Shown here piece by piece: positions 48,997-57,200 of a stretch of 64,000 nucleotides of DNA. Position 1 is the first letter of the stretch. Each line of letters starts with the position of its first letter. A program made the position numbers and the translations under genes. Source of the stretch: Amycolatopsis sp. 195334CR (GTDB lineage: Bacteria; Actinomycetota; Actinomycetes; Mycobacteriales; Pseudonocardiaceae); the NCBI RefSeq assembly GCF_017309385.1, contig NZ_JAFJMJ010000001.1, positions 2,108,001-2,172,000 of the forward strand, read 5' to 3'. The notes below the pieces were generated by a model, which had not been told where the DNA came from, made no database searches, and saw nothing but the letters and a program-made list of their open reading frames with translations.

Positions 48997-50460
48997 TTAC
49001 TCGCCGATCACCGGGGGTGCGGTGCGCTGGTCGGTGCCGAAGATCTCGTCCGGGTCGCCTTCGAGCAGGTAGGCGGGCCGGGTGTGTTCCTGGTCCTCCT
49101 CGCCCTGGCCACCGCGGCCACCGGCACCACCCATGCCACCGCCCATACCGGCACCACGACCGGCGGCGGCCCCACCGGGACCACCCATGCCGCGACCAGC
49201 GGCCTCGGCCGCACCGACCCCACCCGGCTTCGCCAGGCCGGCGCCGGAGGACGCACCGCTACCGCCACCGCCGGGGCCGAAGCCCGGGGTGCCCGCGCCG
49301 CCGCCACCGCCGCGGCCGATCTTGCTGTTGTAGTCACCGGACCCGCCACCACCGGGCCCGAACTGGTTCATACCGCCCATCGGCATCGGCGCGTACGGGC
49401 TGGGGTTGCTGGTGTTGAGGTTCTGCCCACCGGGGTTGCCGAAGTTCGGCGGCTGGTAGCCGGCCGGGTTCGTGTTCGACGGCAGCGAACCGGCGCCGAT
49501 CTTCGACCCGTCCTGCATCGGCGGCGGGGTGCCGATCGACCCACCACCGATGCCACCGGAACCCGAGCCACCCCCGGCACCGGGACCGCCGCCGGGGATG
49601 TTGCCCGCCGAACCGCCGGTGAAACCGGAACCGCTGGTGCCGTCGTTGCCGTTGCCCCCGGGCGGGGTGACCGTGCCGCCGCCACCCGCGTCGTACTTCG
49701 GCGGCTCGGCGAACACCGGCTGCTTCGACGCGGCCTCGTACAGCTCCTTGTCGTAGTCCGCCATCACGCCGGCGGCTTCGGTGTGCGCCTGCTGGCTCTT
49801 GTGGTAGGTGTCGATGGAGTCGTTGATGTTCGACATCAGGTCGAGCGGGTTGCCGCCCCACTTCTCCATCTCGGTGTTCCAGTCGAACGGGATCTCCTCG
49901 GGCATCTTGTTCTTCGCCCGGGTGGCCGCGTCCGCCTGCTGGAACATCACCTCCGAGGCCAGCTTCGCGTTCTCGGAGTTGCCGTCCGACCAGGTGGCCA
50001 GGCTGCTGAAGTACTTGCGCGCGGAGCTGGCGCCCTCGCCCTCCCACGCGCCCATGGACTTGTTGACCGCGTCACCGAGCGAGGTGGCGAAGTCCTTGAA
50101 GTCCTTGTGCAGCTGGTGGTAGGCGTCGGAGACCTGGACGATCTGCTCCGGCTTGAGGTTGTTGTTCACGTACCCGCTGATCTGGGCGTGGTCGTGACCG
50201 AGGTAGTCGGCGTCGGACGGCTTGAGGCCCTCGACGTACTGGATGTCGCTGTTCGAGGACAACGTCTTCACGTTGTTCTCGCCCATCTTGTCGGCCTCGC
50301 CCTGCGCCTTCATCCTGGCCTGCATCTCCAGGATCGGGCCGAGCAGCCAACTGTCCTTCGGCACCCCGTTGGCCGCCTGTTCCTGCAGGTAGGCATCGCG
50401 CTGCGAGGGCGACATCTCCTGCAGTTCCTGCGGGGACTTCGGCGCGGACGGCGTGGTCAT
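48997..50460 (-). CDS. PPE/WXG-like type VII secretion protein with Gly-rich tail
   Basis: A 487-residue protein. Residues 1-260 are helical with KSMGAWEGEGASSARKYFSS, a WxG turn as in WXG100/PPE proteins. Residues 270-455 are Gly/Pro/Asn low complexity (GGNGNDGTSGSGFTGGSAGN). The C-terminus reads EGDPDEIFGTDQRTAPPVIG, the tail motif also seen in the 1104-2222 protein. It lies 60 bp upstream of the Rhs gene and 12 bp after the small helical gene, so all three are probably cotranscribed. It may be the export partner or carrier of the Rhs toxin. Function inferred from context. Confidence 0.75.
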   Translation of the reverse strand: MTTPSAPKSPQELQEMSPSQRDAYLQEQAANGVPKDSWLLGPILEMQARMKAQGEADKMGENNVKTLSSNSDIQYVEGLKPSDADYLGHDHAQISGYVNNNLKPEQIVQVSDAYHQLHKDFKDFATSLGDAVNKSMGAWEGEGASSARKYFSSLATWSDGNSENAKLASEVMFQQADAATRAKNKMPEEIPFDWNTEMEKWGGNPLDLMSNINDSIDTYHKSQQAHTEAAGVMADYDKELYEAASKQPVFAEPPKYDAGGGGTVTPPGGNGNDGTSGSGFTGGSAGNIPGGGPGAGGGSGSGGIGGGSIGTPPPMQDGSKIGAGSLPSNTNPAGYQPPNFGNPGGQNLNTSNPSPYAPMPMGGMNQFGPGGGGSGDYNSKIGRGGGGGAGTPGFGPGGGGSGASSGAGLAKPGGVGAAEAAGRGMGGPGGAAAGRGAGMGGGMGGAGGRGGQGEEDQEHTRPAYLLEGDPDEIFGTDQRTAPPVIGE

Positions 50461-50471
50461 CTCGGTTCCCC

Positions 50472-50882
50472 TCAGACGTTGTAGGTGGCCACGTCGGACT
50501 GGGCCGTCGATTCGGTTTCGTCGTAGATGCCCGCGGCGCGCTGGAGGGCCTCGGTGGCAGCCACGAGCACCTCGTCGAACTGCTTGAGCACCACGTTCGC
50601 CGAGCCCACCTCGTTGTCCGCGCCCTTCTGGTCGTGCGCGGCCACGGTGTGCCCGTAGTCGTGGCTGCCGAGTTGCGGCACCTGGCTCAGCGTAGTGTTG
50701 AAGACCATCTGCGCCTTGAGCCGGTCGCGCATCTTGGTGATCGAGTCGATCAGGTCGTGGACGGCGCCCTCTTCGATCTTGAAGCCGCCGGTCTTGGCCG
50801 CTTCGACCAGCTTCTGGGTCTCGGCCTTGGTGGAGGCGATCGCATCGGCGTTCATCGAACCCGCGAGCGGCTTCATGCTCAT
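50472..50882 (-). CDS. Small helical type VII-associated protein
   Basis: A 136-residue helical protein starting MSMKPLAGSMNADAIASTKA at ATG 50882, with GAAGG 7 bases before; the frame open from 50924 is not needed. LIDSITKMRDRLKAQMVFNT and VVLKQFDEVLVAATEALQRA are long amphipathic helices. It leads the toxin operon behind the promoter at 50948-50976 and stands where a PE/Esx partner would, like the 2219-2689 gene. I infer pairing with the PPE-like protein. No family name. Confidence 0.65.
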   Translation of the reverse strand: MSMKPLAGSMNADAIASTKAETQKLVEAAKTGGFKIEEGAVHDLIDSITKMRDRLKAQMVFNTTLSQVPQLGSHDYGHTVAAHDQKGADNEVGSANVVLKQFDEVLVAATEALQRAAGIYDETESTAQSDVATYNV

Positions 50883-50947
50883 GAATGCGCCTTCAGCGGG
50901 AATCATCCTTGCCCAACCCTTCACTGCCGACAGCTGTGCCCACCGGG

Positions 50948-50976
50948 ATTCTACTCAGCACTCCGACGCCGGTGAA
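50948..50976 (-). promoter_or_regulatory. Promoter TTCACC-N17-TAGAAT for the toxin operon
   Basis: On the minus strand TTCACC (50976-50971) and TAGAAT (50953-50948) are separated by 17 bases, a sigma-70-like promoter starting near 50940, about 60 bases before the ATG at 50882. It separates the EspG gene from the small-PPE-Rhs-immunity unit. Confidence 0.5.
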
Positions 50977-51008
50977 TCACGAACGGTTCCGCGTGCAAAT
51001 GAGTGCGC

Positions 51009-51785
51009 TCACAGATAGCCCTCGAGCTGCTGGAACAACTGCTGGGCGATGCGCGCGTTGTCGGCCGGGGCGTAGGTCAGCCACTGCTGGCCGTCGGCGG
51101 CCTGGCGCATGGTGCTGAAATAGCGGCCGTCCTCGTTGTCGAACCAGGCGACCGGGGCCAGGTTCACCGCGGTGCCGTCCTGCGCCCGGACGAAGGCGGT
51201 GAACTGGCCGATCCGCTTCTTCGGCTTCTCGAAGATCCGCTCGACCGCGCGCAGCTGCGGCGGCGCCGACGAGTGCGAGCGCGGTGCGGCGACCCCGGCG
51301 AACGGGTCGTAGCCGTCCTCGCGCGGGCGCTTCGGGCGCGCGGCCGGCTTGGCGATGGTCACCGACTGGCCGGGCCCGGCCGGGGTCATCGGCAGCAGGT
51401 CGACGATGGCGGGCACCACCCCGGTCGGGCGCGCCTCCTCGAACACCAGGAGGTTCTCGTCCTGGCGGACCATCACGCCGAACTGGCCGTTGGTGGCGGA
51501 CCGGGCGAAGAGCCGCTTGCCGCCTTCGAGCTGGGCGGCCGCGGTGATCGCCACCGGTGACCGGACGAAGGTGCCGAGCGCGATCTCGACGTCCCCGTCG
51601 AGGCGGCCGCGGCGCAGCACACCGCGGGACTCCAGGTCGCGGAAGACCGCGTCGCGGACCTGCTTGCGCTGGGTGTGCGTGGTGCCGATGTGCGGCACCT
51701 GGAACGGGAAGGGCGCGCGGCCGAGGCGGGTGTGCTCGAGCAGGATGTCCACCGCCGCCAGCGACAGCGAGAACGAGTGGGCCAT
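51009..51785 (-). CDS. EspG-family ESX secretion chaperone (second copy)
   Basis: A 258-residue EspG: MAHSFSLSLAAVDILLEHTR, FPFQVPHIGTTHTQRKQVRD, and the C-terminal RYFSTMRQAADGQQWLTYAP. It starts at ATG 51785 behind GGGGGAAGAGG; the frame from 51824 is longer but lacks a site. It lies upstream of the small helical, PPE-like and Rhs genes on the same strand and is the likely chaperone of that PPE-like protein. It differs clearly from the EspG at 335-1111, so the two probably serve different substrates. Confidence 0.85.
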   Translation of the reverse strand: MAHSFSLSLAAVDILLEHTRLGRAPFPFQVPHIGTTHTQRKQVRDAVFRDLESRGVLRRGRLDGDVEIALGTFVRSPVAITAAAQLEGGKRLFARSATNGQFGVMVRQDENLLVFEEARPTGVVPAIVDLLPMTPAGPGQSVTIAKPAARPKRPREDGYDPFAGVAAPRSHSSAPPQLRAVERIFEKPKKRIGQFTAFVRAQDGTAVNLAPVAWFDNEDGRYFSTMRQAADGQQWLTYAPADNARIAQQLFQQLEGYL

Positions 51786-51903
51786 TTCCTCTTCCCCCGT
51801 TTTGCGCGCGGAACTTCTCGCCACAGCACGTTAGCCCACCCACGCGCTCCGCTGTCAGCGAACCGCCTTGTCCGTGCCTGATCAACGCTGCTGTGCTGGT
51901 CCC

Positions 51904-52149
51904 ATGAGCGAATCCAGGCCCGCACTCGTCGTACACCTGGCCACCGGCGGCGAGCCGCTGGTCTTCGCCCTCGAACCGGAGGTCGACCTGGTCGAGTTCC
52001 AGAAGCGGCTCCGGCTGCAGCTGGAGCACGGTTCGGTGGACTCGGTGAAGACCAAGGAGGGCACCACCGTCTTCGTGCACTACGGCAAGGTCGCCGCCGC
52101 CTACGTCGAAGACCTCCAGCGCAAGGGCAAGGTCTTCGGCTTGCATTGA
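51904..52149 (+). CDS. Unknown small protein
   Basis: An 81-residue soluble protein, MSESRPALVVHLATGGEPLV then EFQKRLRLQLEHGSVDSVKT and TTVFVHYGKVAAAYVEDLQR, probably a small alpha/beta fold. No family recognised. It is divergent from the EspG gene, and no clear ribosome site precedes the ATG at 51904. Codon third positions are strongly G/C, supporting it as real. It may relate to the type VII locus by position only. Confidence 0.6.
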   Translation: MSESRPALVVHLATGGEPLVFALEPEVDLVEFQKRLRLQLEHGSVDSVKTKEGTTVFVHYGKVAAAYVEDLQRKGKVFGLH

Positions 52150-52197
52150 AGACGGCGCGCAGCGCTCCGTTGGGGGTGGCGGCGGGCGACGGGCGGG

Positions 52198-53196
52198 CTA
52201 GACGAGCAGTTCGAGCAACGCGGCCTTCGTCTGCGGGCGCGAGGCCGCGATGAGGGTGAACACCGACTCGCGGGCGAGCCGCTGGGGGTGGTTCGCGCGG
52301 AGCACGCTGGTGCTGCCGGTGGCGGTGACCAGCACCCCGGCCGCGCGGAAGGCGAGTTCGGAAGCCGCCGCGCGAGCCGGGTACAGCAGTTCGAGGTCCG
52401 CCATCCCGGCGTCGAGGCGCCCGCGGACGTCGTCGAGTTCGGCGCGCAGCTTCGCGGCGGGCTCGGTGGCGCCGAGCAGCCGGATGATCCGATCGGCCAG
52501 CCCGCACGCGACGCACCCGTTGAGCCGCGAGCCGACCACCTGCCCGGCGAGCATCTGCTCGTGGGTGATCTCGCTGACCACCTGGTTCGACGGCAGCTCG
52601 TAGCCGTCGAATTCGAGCCGGACGGTGCCGGTGGCCTGCGCCGCGACCAGGTCGAGGCCCTCGACGCGCAGCGTGCGCCCGGCGGCCGGTTCGACCAGGC
52701 CGTTGATCACCTGGTCGCCGTCGCGGGCGGAGACCTGGAGCAGGTCGACCGCGCCCCAGCCGCTGACGAACGGGGCCTCGCCGTGCAGCCGGAACCCGCC
52801 GTCGACGCGTTCGGCACGCAACCGCGGCACCGGCGGGATGGCCCCGGCGAAGGCGACCCCGAACCGGGTCTCGCCCTTGAGCGCGGCGGCGAGGTGCTGG
52901 TCGCGCAGGTCGGTGTTGGGGGTGGACGCGAGCGAGAGCACCACGCCGTGGTGCTGCATCCAGGTGAAGGTGGTGCTCAGGCAGCCGCCGGCGAGCGTCT
53001 CCAGCACGGCGACGATCTCGGGCAGTTCGAGGCCGGGGCCGCCGATCTCGGCGGGGGCGGCGAGGCCGTAGAAACCCTCCTCGGCGAGCAGGTCGAAGTG
53101 CTCGCGCGGCACTTCGCCCGCGGCGTCGACCGCGTTGGCGGCCGGGAAGAACACCTCGTCGGCGATGCGCCGGGCCCGCTCAAGGAAATCGCCCAT
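52198..53196 (-). CDS. Acyl-CoA dehydrogenase-family protein under a predicted iron box
   Basis: A 332-residue flavoprotein-like acyl-CoA dehydrogenase homologue, shorter than the usual 380: FYGLAAPAEIGGPGLELPEI, STTFTWMQHHGVVLSLAS, FRLHGEAPFVSGWGAVDLL. The usual C-terminal EGT/EES catalytic region is not obvious, so it may be a hydroxylase-type or non-catalytic member. TAGCCT (53208-53203) lies 6 bases before the ATG, a leaderless start, and both lie in a 34-bp palindrome with a DtxR/IdeR-type core. Iron-controlled expression is therefore predicted. There are no siderophore genes beside it; mycobacterial mbtN (an acyl-ACP dehydrogenase) is a precedent for an iron-regulated member. Confidence 0.75.
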   Translation of the reverse strand: MGDFLERARRIADEVFFPAANAVDAAGEVPREHFDLLAEEGFYGLAAPAEIGGPGLELPEIVAVLETLAGGCLSTTFTWMQHHGVVLSLASTPNTDLRDQHLAAALKGETRFGVAFAGAIPPVPRLRAERVDGGFRLHGEAPFVSGWGAVDLLQVSARDGDQVINGLVEPAAGRTLRVEGLDLVAAQATGTVRLEFDGYELPSNQVVSEITHEQMLAGQVVGSRLNGCVACGLADRIIRLLGATEPAAKLRAELDDVRGRLDAGMADLELLYPARAAASELAFRAAGVLVTATGSTSVLRANHPQRLARESVFTLIAASRPQTKAALLELLV

Positions 53197-53224
53197 GGAC
53201 TTAGGCTAACCTAAGTCCATGGGC
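53191..53224. promoter_or_regulatory. 34-bp palindrome containing a DtxR/IdeR-type iron box
   Basis: Perfect 15-base arms GCCCATGGACTTAGG (53191-53205) and CCTAAGTCCATGGGC (53210-53224) around CTAA. The core TTAGGCTAACCTAA (53201-53214) equals the last 14 bases of the 19-base IdeR/DtxR consensus TTAGGTTAGGCTAACCTAA, with 15 of 19 matching overall. It covers the -10 element and start codon of the minus-strand acyl-CoA dehydrogenase gene and lies 14 bases past the GlfT2 stop, so it might also end the glfT2 transcript. Confidence 0.75.
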
Positions 53225-53237
53225 GAGAATCACTAGC

Positions 53238-55199
53238 TCAGAGCTCGTAGAGACGCGTCCAGTTCTCGCGGCTGGTCAGCTCGGGCATCGCGCGCTTGTA
53301 CTGCTCCTGCACCGCGGCGCCCTCCTTCCGCAGTCGCTGCAGCACCTTGACGCCGCGCTTGCCCAGCTCGAACATGCGGTCCCGGTCGTACTTGCGGACC
53401 CGCACACCCTCCTGCGAGGCGTCGGTCACCACGGCGGTGTCGAACAGCGAGATGTGCCACCAGGAGGCCTCGTCGTTCGGGACCGCGCCAAGGCCGAACC
53501 GGTGCCTGCCGAGCAGCCGGTCGATGATGCGCTTGAGCAGGATGACGCGCTGCAGGCTCGGCCGCGGCGCGGCGTTGATGATGCCGATGTCCGCGGACGC
53601 GATGCCCGGCACCTCGGTGGCCTTGTGGCGCTTGGTCTCCGGGTACTCCTCGCGGATCCGCCGGATCTCCTTCATCGCCGCGACGCCACCGTCACGCAGG
53701 ATCTCCGGGCCCTCGAGGAAGTCCTCGACCGCCTTGATCAGCGTGGCCGACAGGCCGTACTGCATGCCCAGCAGGTACCGGACCAGCTGCGCCACCAGCA
53801 CGCGCGAGAGCAGGTTCAGGTTGAACGGGCTGTGCAGCGCGGCGGTGATGATCGAGTTGCGCAGGTTGAAGTACCGGTGCCACTCGTCCCAGTCCTTCCA
53901 GCCGAAGTCGGCGTGCCAGACGCCGGCCCCGGGCAGGGTGACCGTCGGGAAGCCCTTGCCGCGGGCGCGGTAGCTGTACTCCGCGTCGTCCCACTGGAAG
54001 AAGAACGGCAGCGGGTAGCCGATCTCCTTGACCACCTCGTACGGGATCAGGCACGACCACCAGCCGTTGTACCCGGCGTCGAGGCGGCGCTCCTGGCGGT
54101 TCGGCTTGCCGGTCTCCTCGTCCACGCCGAGCAGGTCGGCGGTGTCCAGCGAGTGCTCCACCGGCTGGCCGGGCTCCAGCGTGTTCAGCCGGGCGTACTC
54201 GGCGCCGACGTGCAGCTGGTCCGGGTGCAGCAGGTTCAGCATCTGGCCGCCGACGATGATCGGGTTGGCGGCGCGGTTGGAGAACGCGGTCAGCCGGATC
54301 ACCAGGTCCGGCTCGAGCAGCACGTCGTCGTCCATGAACAGGACGTTGGCGTGCTCGGTCTCGGTGTGCCCGGCGACCTCGTACAGGCCGCGGGTGAACC
54401 CGCCCGCCCCGCCGAGGTTCGGCTGGGTGATGTAGTGCAGCTTGTCGCCGAGGTCCTTGACCACCTGGGCGAAGCCCTCGCGGGTCTCCACCCGGTCGGT
54501 GCCCTGGTCGGCGACGTAGATCGCGTCGAGGGTCTCCAGCGAGTTGAGGTCACCGGCCAGCGCCTGCAGGTTCGACAGGCAGTCGTCGGCGCGGTTCATC
54601 GTGCAGATGGTGACCGCGGTCGGGCGGATCTGCTCCGGCGAGTCGACCGTCCAGCGCACGCGCTCCACGGTCAGCCGCTGGCCGGACTCGGTGGACAGGT
54701 CCAGCCACAGCGCGCCGCCGTCGTAGAACTTGTCGATCTTGGCTTCCAGGGTGACCTGGGTGTGGTCCGCGCCGGTGATCTCACGGGCGGTGACCGTGCG
54801 GTGCTCGCCCTCGAAGTCGGAGGCGCCGACGGTGAGCAGGCCGTCACCGGTGACGGTGGCCTCCACCCGCACCTTGTCCGCCGTGGTCCAGCGCTGCCAG
54901 TAGCTGGCCGGGAACCGGCCGAAGTAGGTGTTGCCGGACACCTTCGCCGACGGTTCGAGGGTGACCCCGCCGCGACGGCGGGCGGCCACGCCCAGCGTCA
55001 CCTCGGCGTAGAGGTCCTTCGACACCACGTCGGACGGGCCGGCGAACAGGCCGCGCTGCGCGAGCAGCCGATCCTGGGGGGCGCGCTCGGAGAACACCGT
55101 CTGCTCCTCACCGGAAGCGTTCGGGCGGGTACCGTTCGGCGCCGCCGGGTCCTTGACCGCCGCGCCGCCGGGCTGTCCGGTCACTGCTTTACCGGGCAT
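53238..55199 (-). CDS. glfT2: GlfT2 galactofuranosyltransferase
   Basis: A 653-residue polymerising galactofuranosyltransferase. The N-terminal beta-sandwich domain spans to about 190. The GT-A domain has IRPTAVTICTMNRADDCLSN, TQPNLGGAGGFTRGLYEVAG and the metal site VLFMDDDVLLEPDLVIRLT. The acceptor side has FFFQWDDAEYSYRARGKGFP and VWHADFGWKDWDEWHRYFNL. It matches Rv3808c, which builds the alternating beta-1,5/1,6 galactan. GGAGGACTGAGG precedes the ATG at 55199. In mycobacteria glf is directly upstream; here the upstream gene is GtrA. Confidence 0.95.
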   Translation of the reverse strand: MPGKAVTGQPGGAAVKDPAAPNGTRPNASGEEQTVFSERAPQDRLLAQRGLFAGPSDVVSKDLYAEVTLGVAARRRGGVTLEPSAKVSGNTYFGRFPASYWQRWTTADKVRVEATVTGDGLLTVGASDFEGEHRTVTAREITGADHTQVTLEAKIDKFYDGGALWLDLSTESGQRLTVERVRWTVDSPEQIRPTAVTICTMNRADDCLSNLQALAGDLNSLETLDAIYVADQGTDRVETREGFAQVVKDLGDKLHYITQPNLGGAGGFTRGLYEVAGHTETEHANVLFMDDDVLLEPDLVIRLTAFSNRAANPIIVGGQMLNLLHPDQLHVGAEYARLNTLEPGQPVEHSLDTADLLGVDEETGKPNRQERRLDAGYNGWWSCLIPYEVVKEIGYPLPFFFQWDDAEYSYRARGKGFPTVTLPGAGVWHADFGWKDWDEWHRYFNLRNSIITAALHSPFNLNLLSRVLVAQLVRYLLGMQYGLSATLIKAVEDFLEGPEILRDGGVAAMKEIRRIREEYPETKRHKATEVPGIASADIGIINAAPRPSLQRVILLKRIIDRLLGRHRFGLGAVPNDEASWWHISLFDTAVVTDASQEGVRVRKYDRDRMFELGKRGVKVLQRLRKEGAAVQEQYKRAMPELTSRENWTRLYEL

Positions 55200-55285
55200 T
55201 AATCCTCAGTCCTCCAAGGGGGATTCCAACACGCGGTCACAAAGTACAGGTTGAGTCTGTGAAGTCTTCACAGACGGTCACTGAG

Positions 55286-55723
55286 TCACGACTTCTCGCG
55301 AAACACGACCCACTTGAGCATCACGAAGTTGATGGTCGTCGCCAGGCCCTGGGCGATCACCCAGGCCAGCGCGACCCGCCAGCGGAAATCGGGGAGCAGG
55401 CTCAACGCCAGCGCGTTCGCGCCGACGTTGACGAAGAACGTGACCGTGTAGAGCAGGACGAAACCGCCGACCTGCCCGGCCCCGCCGGTGCTGCCGGCGG
55501 TGAAGGTGAACCGGCGGTTCAGGAAGTACGCGGTGGTGGTACCCGCGATGAAGCTCACGGCCTTCGCCAGGTGCACCCAGGTCCCGGCTTGCAGCAGCAG
55601 CCAGTAGAGGCCGGAGTCGACCAGCGCGCAGAAGCCGCCGATCAGCACGAACCGGACGAGCTGGCCCACTAATCCGGGCGAGGCCGATCGGTCCGGGACC
55701 GCCTCTGGCTCGGTTGACACCAC
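55286..55723 (-). CDS. GtrA-family small membrane protein (Rv3789-like)
   Basis: A 145-residue protein with four membrane helices in the GtrA pattern: [39 protein letters not shown], then [20 protein letters not shown] and [20 protein letters not shown]. Rv3789, beside dprE1 in M. tuberculosis, has been proposed to flip decaprenyl-phosphoarabinose or to anchor AftA. The same place and family here support a role in arabinan precursor handling. GTG start at 55723 (or 55720), GAGGT upstream. It is divergent from dprE1 and lies upstream of glfT2. Confidence 0.88.
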   Translation of the reverse strand: MVSTEPEAVPDRSASPGLVGQLVRFVLIGGFCALVDSGLYWLLLQAGTWVHLAKAVSFIAGTTTAYFLNRRFTFTAGSTGGAGQVGGFVLLYTVTFFVNVGANALALSLLPDFRWRVALAWVIAQGLATTINFVMLKWVVFREKS

Positions 55724-55817
55724 CGCGCTACCTCATCGACCTGGGGTCATTGACGGCAGCCAGTGTAGAAGCGGTTGGTTAAAGGCCCGTGATGGGGCGG
55801 TGGCTACCCTGGTCCGG

Positions 55818-57200
55818 GTGAGCCATCCGAGCCCGAAACTCCAGACCGAGCGGCGGACACTGACCGGCTGGGGGCGCACCGCGCCGACCGTCGCCGAAGT
55901 GCTGAGCACGCCCGATGCCGACCTGATCGCCAAGGCGGTGGCCCAGGCGGGCGGCCGCGGCGTGATCGCGCGTGGCCTGGGCCGCTCCTACGGCGACCCG
56001 GCGCAGAACGCCGGTGGCCTGGTGGTCGACATGACCGCGCTGAACCGCATCCACTCGATCGACCCGGACAACGCGCTGGTCGACGTGGACGCCGGGGTGA
56101 ACCTCGACCAGCTGATGCGCGCGGCGCTGCCGCACGGGCTGTGGGTGCCGGTGCTGCCGGGCACCCGGCAGGTGACCATCGGCGGGGCCATCGCCAACGA
56201 CATCCACGGCAAGAACCACCACTCCGCGGGCAGCTTCGGCAACCACGTGCGGTCGATGGACCTGCTCACCGCGGACGGCCAGGTGCGCACGCTGACGCCG
56301 GAGGGTCCCGAGGCGGAGCTCTTCTGGGCGACCGTGGCCGGGATCGGCCTGACCGGGATCATCCTGCGCGCGACCATCGCGATGAAGAAGACCGAGAGTG
56401 CGTACTTCGTGGTCGACGCGGACCGCACGGACAACCTGGACGAGACGCTGGAGCTGCTGACCAACGGCTCCGATCGCAACTACGACTACTCGATGTCGGT
56501 GCCGGACCTGATCTCGCGCGACGGGCGGCTGGGCCGGGCCACCTTCTCCCGCGGTTCGCTGGCCAAGCTCGACGAGCTGCCGCCGAAGCTGCGGGCCGAC
56601 CCGCTGAAGTTCGACGCGCCGCAGCTGCTCACCCTGCCGGACGTGTTCCCGAGCGGACTGGTCAACAAGTTCACCACCACGCTGGCGGGCAACCTCTGGC
56701 TCCGCACGGTGCCGAAGAAGGGCGTGCGCGGCAAGATCCAGAACCTGACGCAGTTCTACCACCCGCTGGACATGCTCAGCGAGTGGAACCGCGGCTACGG
56801 CTCGAAGGGCTTCCTGCAGTACCAGTTCTCCGTGCCGTTCGGCGCCGAGGAGCAGCTCAAGGGGCTGTGCCTGCGGATCGCCGAGTCGGGCCACTACTCG
56901 TTCCTGAACGTGTTCAAGCGGATGGGTGACGCCAACCCGGCGCCGCTGTCCTGGCCGTCGCCGGGCTTCATGCTCAGCGTGGACTTCCCCATCCGGGGTG
57001 ATCTCGGCCGGTTCTGCACCGAGCTGGACGAGCACGTGCTCGCCGCCGGCGGCAGGCTCTACACCGCGAAGGACTCGCGCACCGCGCCGGAGACCTTCGC
57101 GAGGATGTACCCGCGCCTGGACGAATGGCGCAAGATCCGCAATTCCGTTGACCCCGAGGGCGTGTTCGCGTCCGACATGAGCCGGAGGCTGGGACTTTGA
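55818..57200 (+). CDS. dprE1: DprE1, decaprenylphosphoryl-beta-D-ribose 2-oxidase (Ser387)
   Basis: A 460-residue FAD oxidase: [20 protein letters not shown] (FAD-binding loop), [20 protein letters not shown] then [14 protein letters not shown], and the C-terminal [20 protein letters not shown]. It oxidises decaprenyl-P-ribose on the way to decaprenyl-P-arabinose, the donor for arabinan. The residue facing the flavin pocket, Cys387 in M. tuberculosis (WNVCVDFPI), is Ser387 here (FMLSVDFPI). TACCCT (55805-55810) is 7 bases before GTG 55818, so the transcript is leaderless. It overlaps dprE2 by TTGA. Confidence 0.95.
   Translation: MSHPSPKLQTERRTLTGWGRTAPTVAEVLSTPDADLIAKAVAQAGGRGVIARGLGRSYGDPAQNAGGLVVDMTALNRIHSIDPDNALVDVDAGVNLDQLMRAALPHGLWVPVLPGTRQVTIGGAIANDIHGKNHHSAGSFGNHVRSMDLLTADGQVRTLTPEGPEAELFWATVAGIGLTGIILRATIAMKKTESAYFVVDADRTDNLDETLELLTNGSDRNYDYSMSVPDLISRDGRLGRATFSRGSLAKLDELPPKLRADPLKFDAPQLLTLPDVFPSGLVNKFTTTLAGNLWLRTVPKKGVRGKIQNLTQFYHPLDMLSEWNRGYGSKGFLQYQFSVPFGAEEQLKGLCLRIAESGHYSFLNVFKRMGDANPAPLSWPSPGFMLSVDFPIRGDLGRFCTELDEHVLAAGGRLYTAKDSRTAPETFARMYPRLDEWRKIRNSVDPEGVFASDMSRRLGL

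Noticed and set aside
44602..50484. A 1960-codon open frame on the plus strand opposite the Rhs operon
   Set aside because: Antisense to the Rhs and PPE-like genes; the product is a Val/Gly/His/Arg-rich shadow with no recognisable domain.
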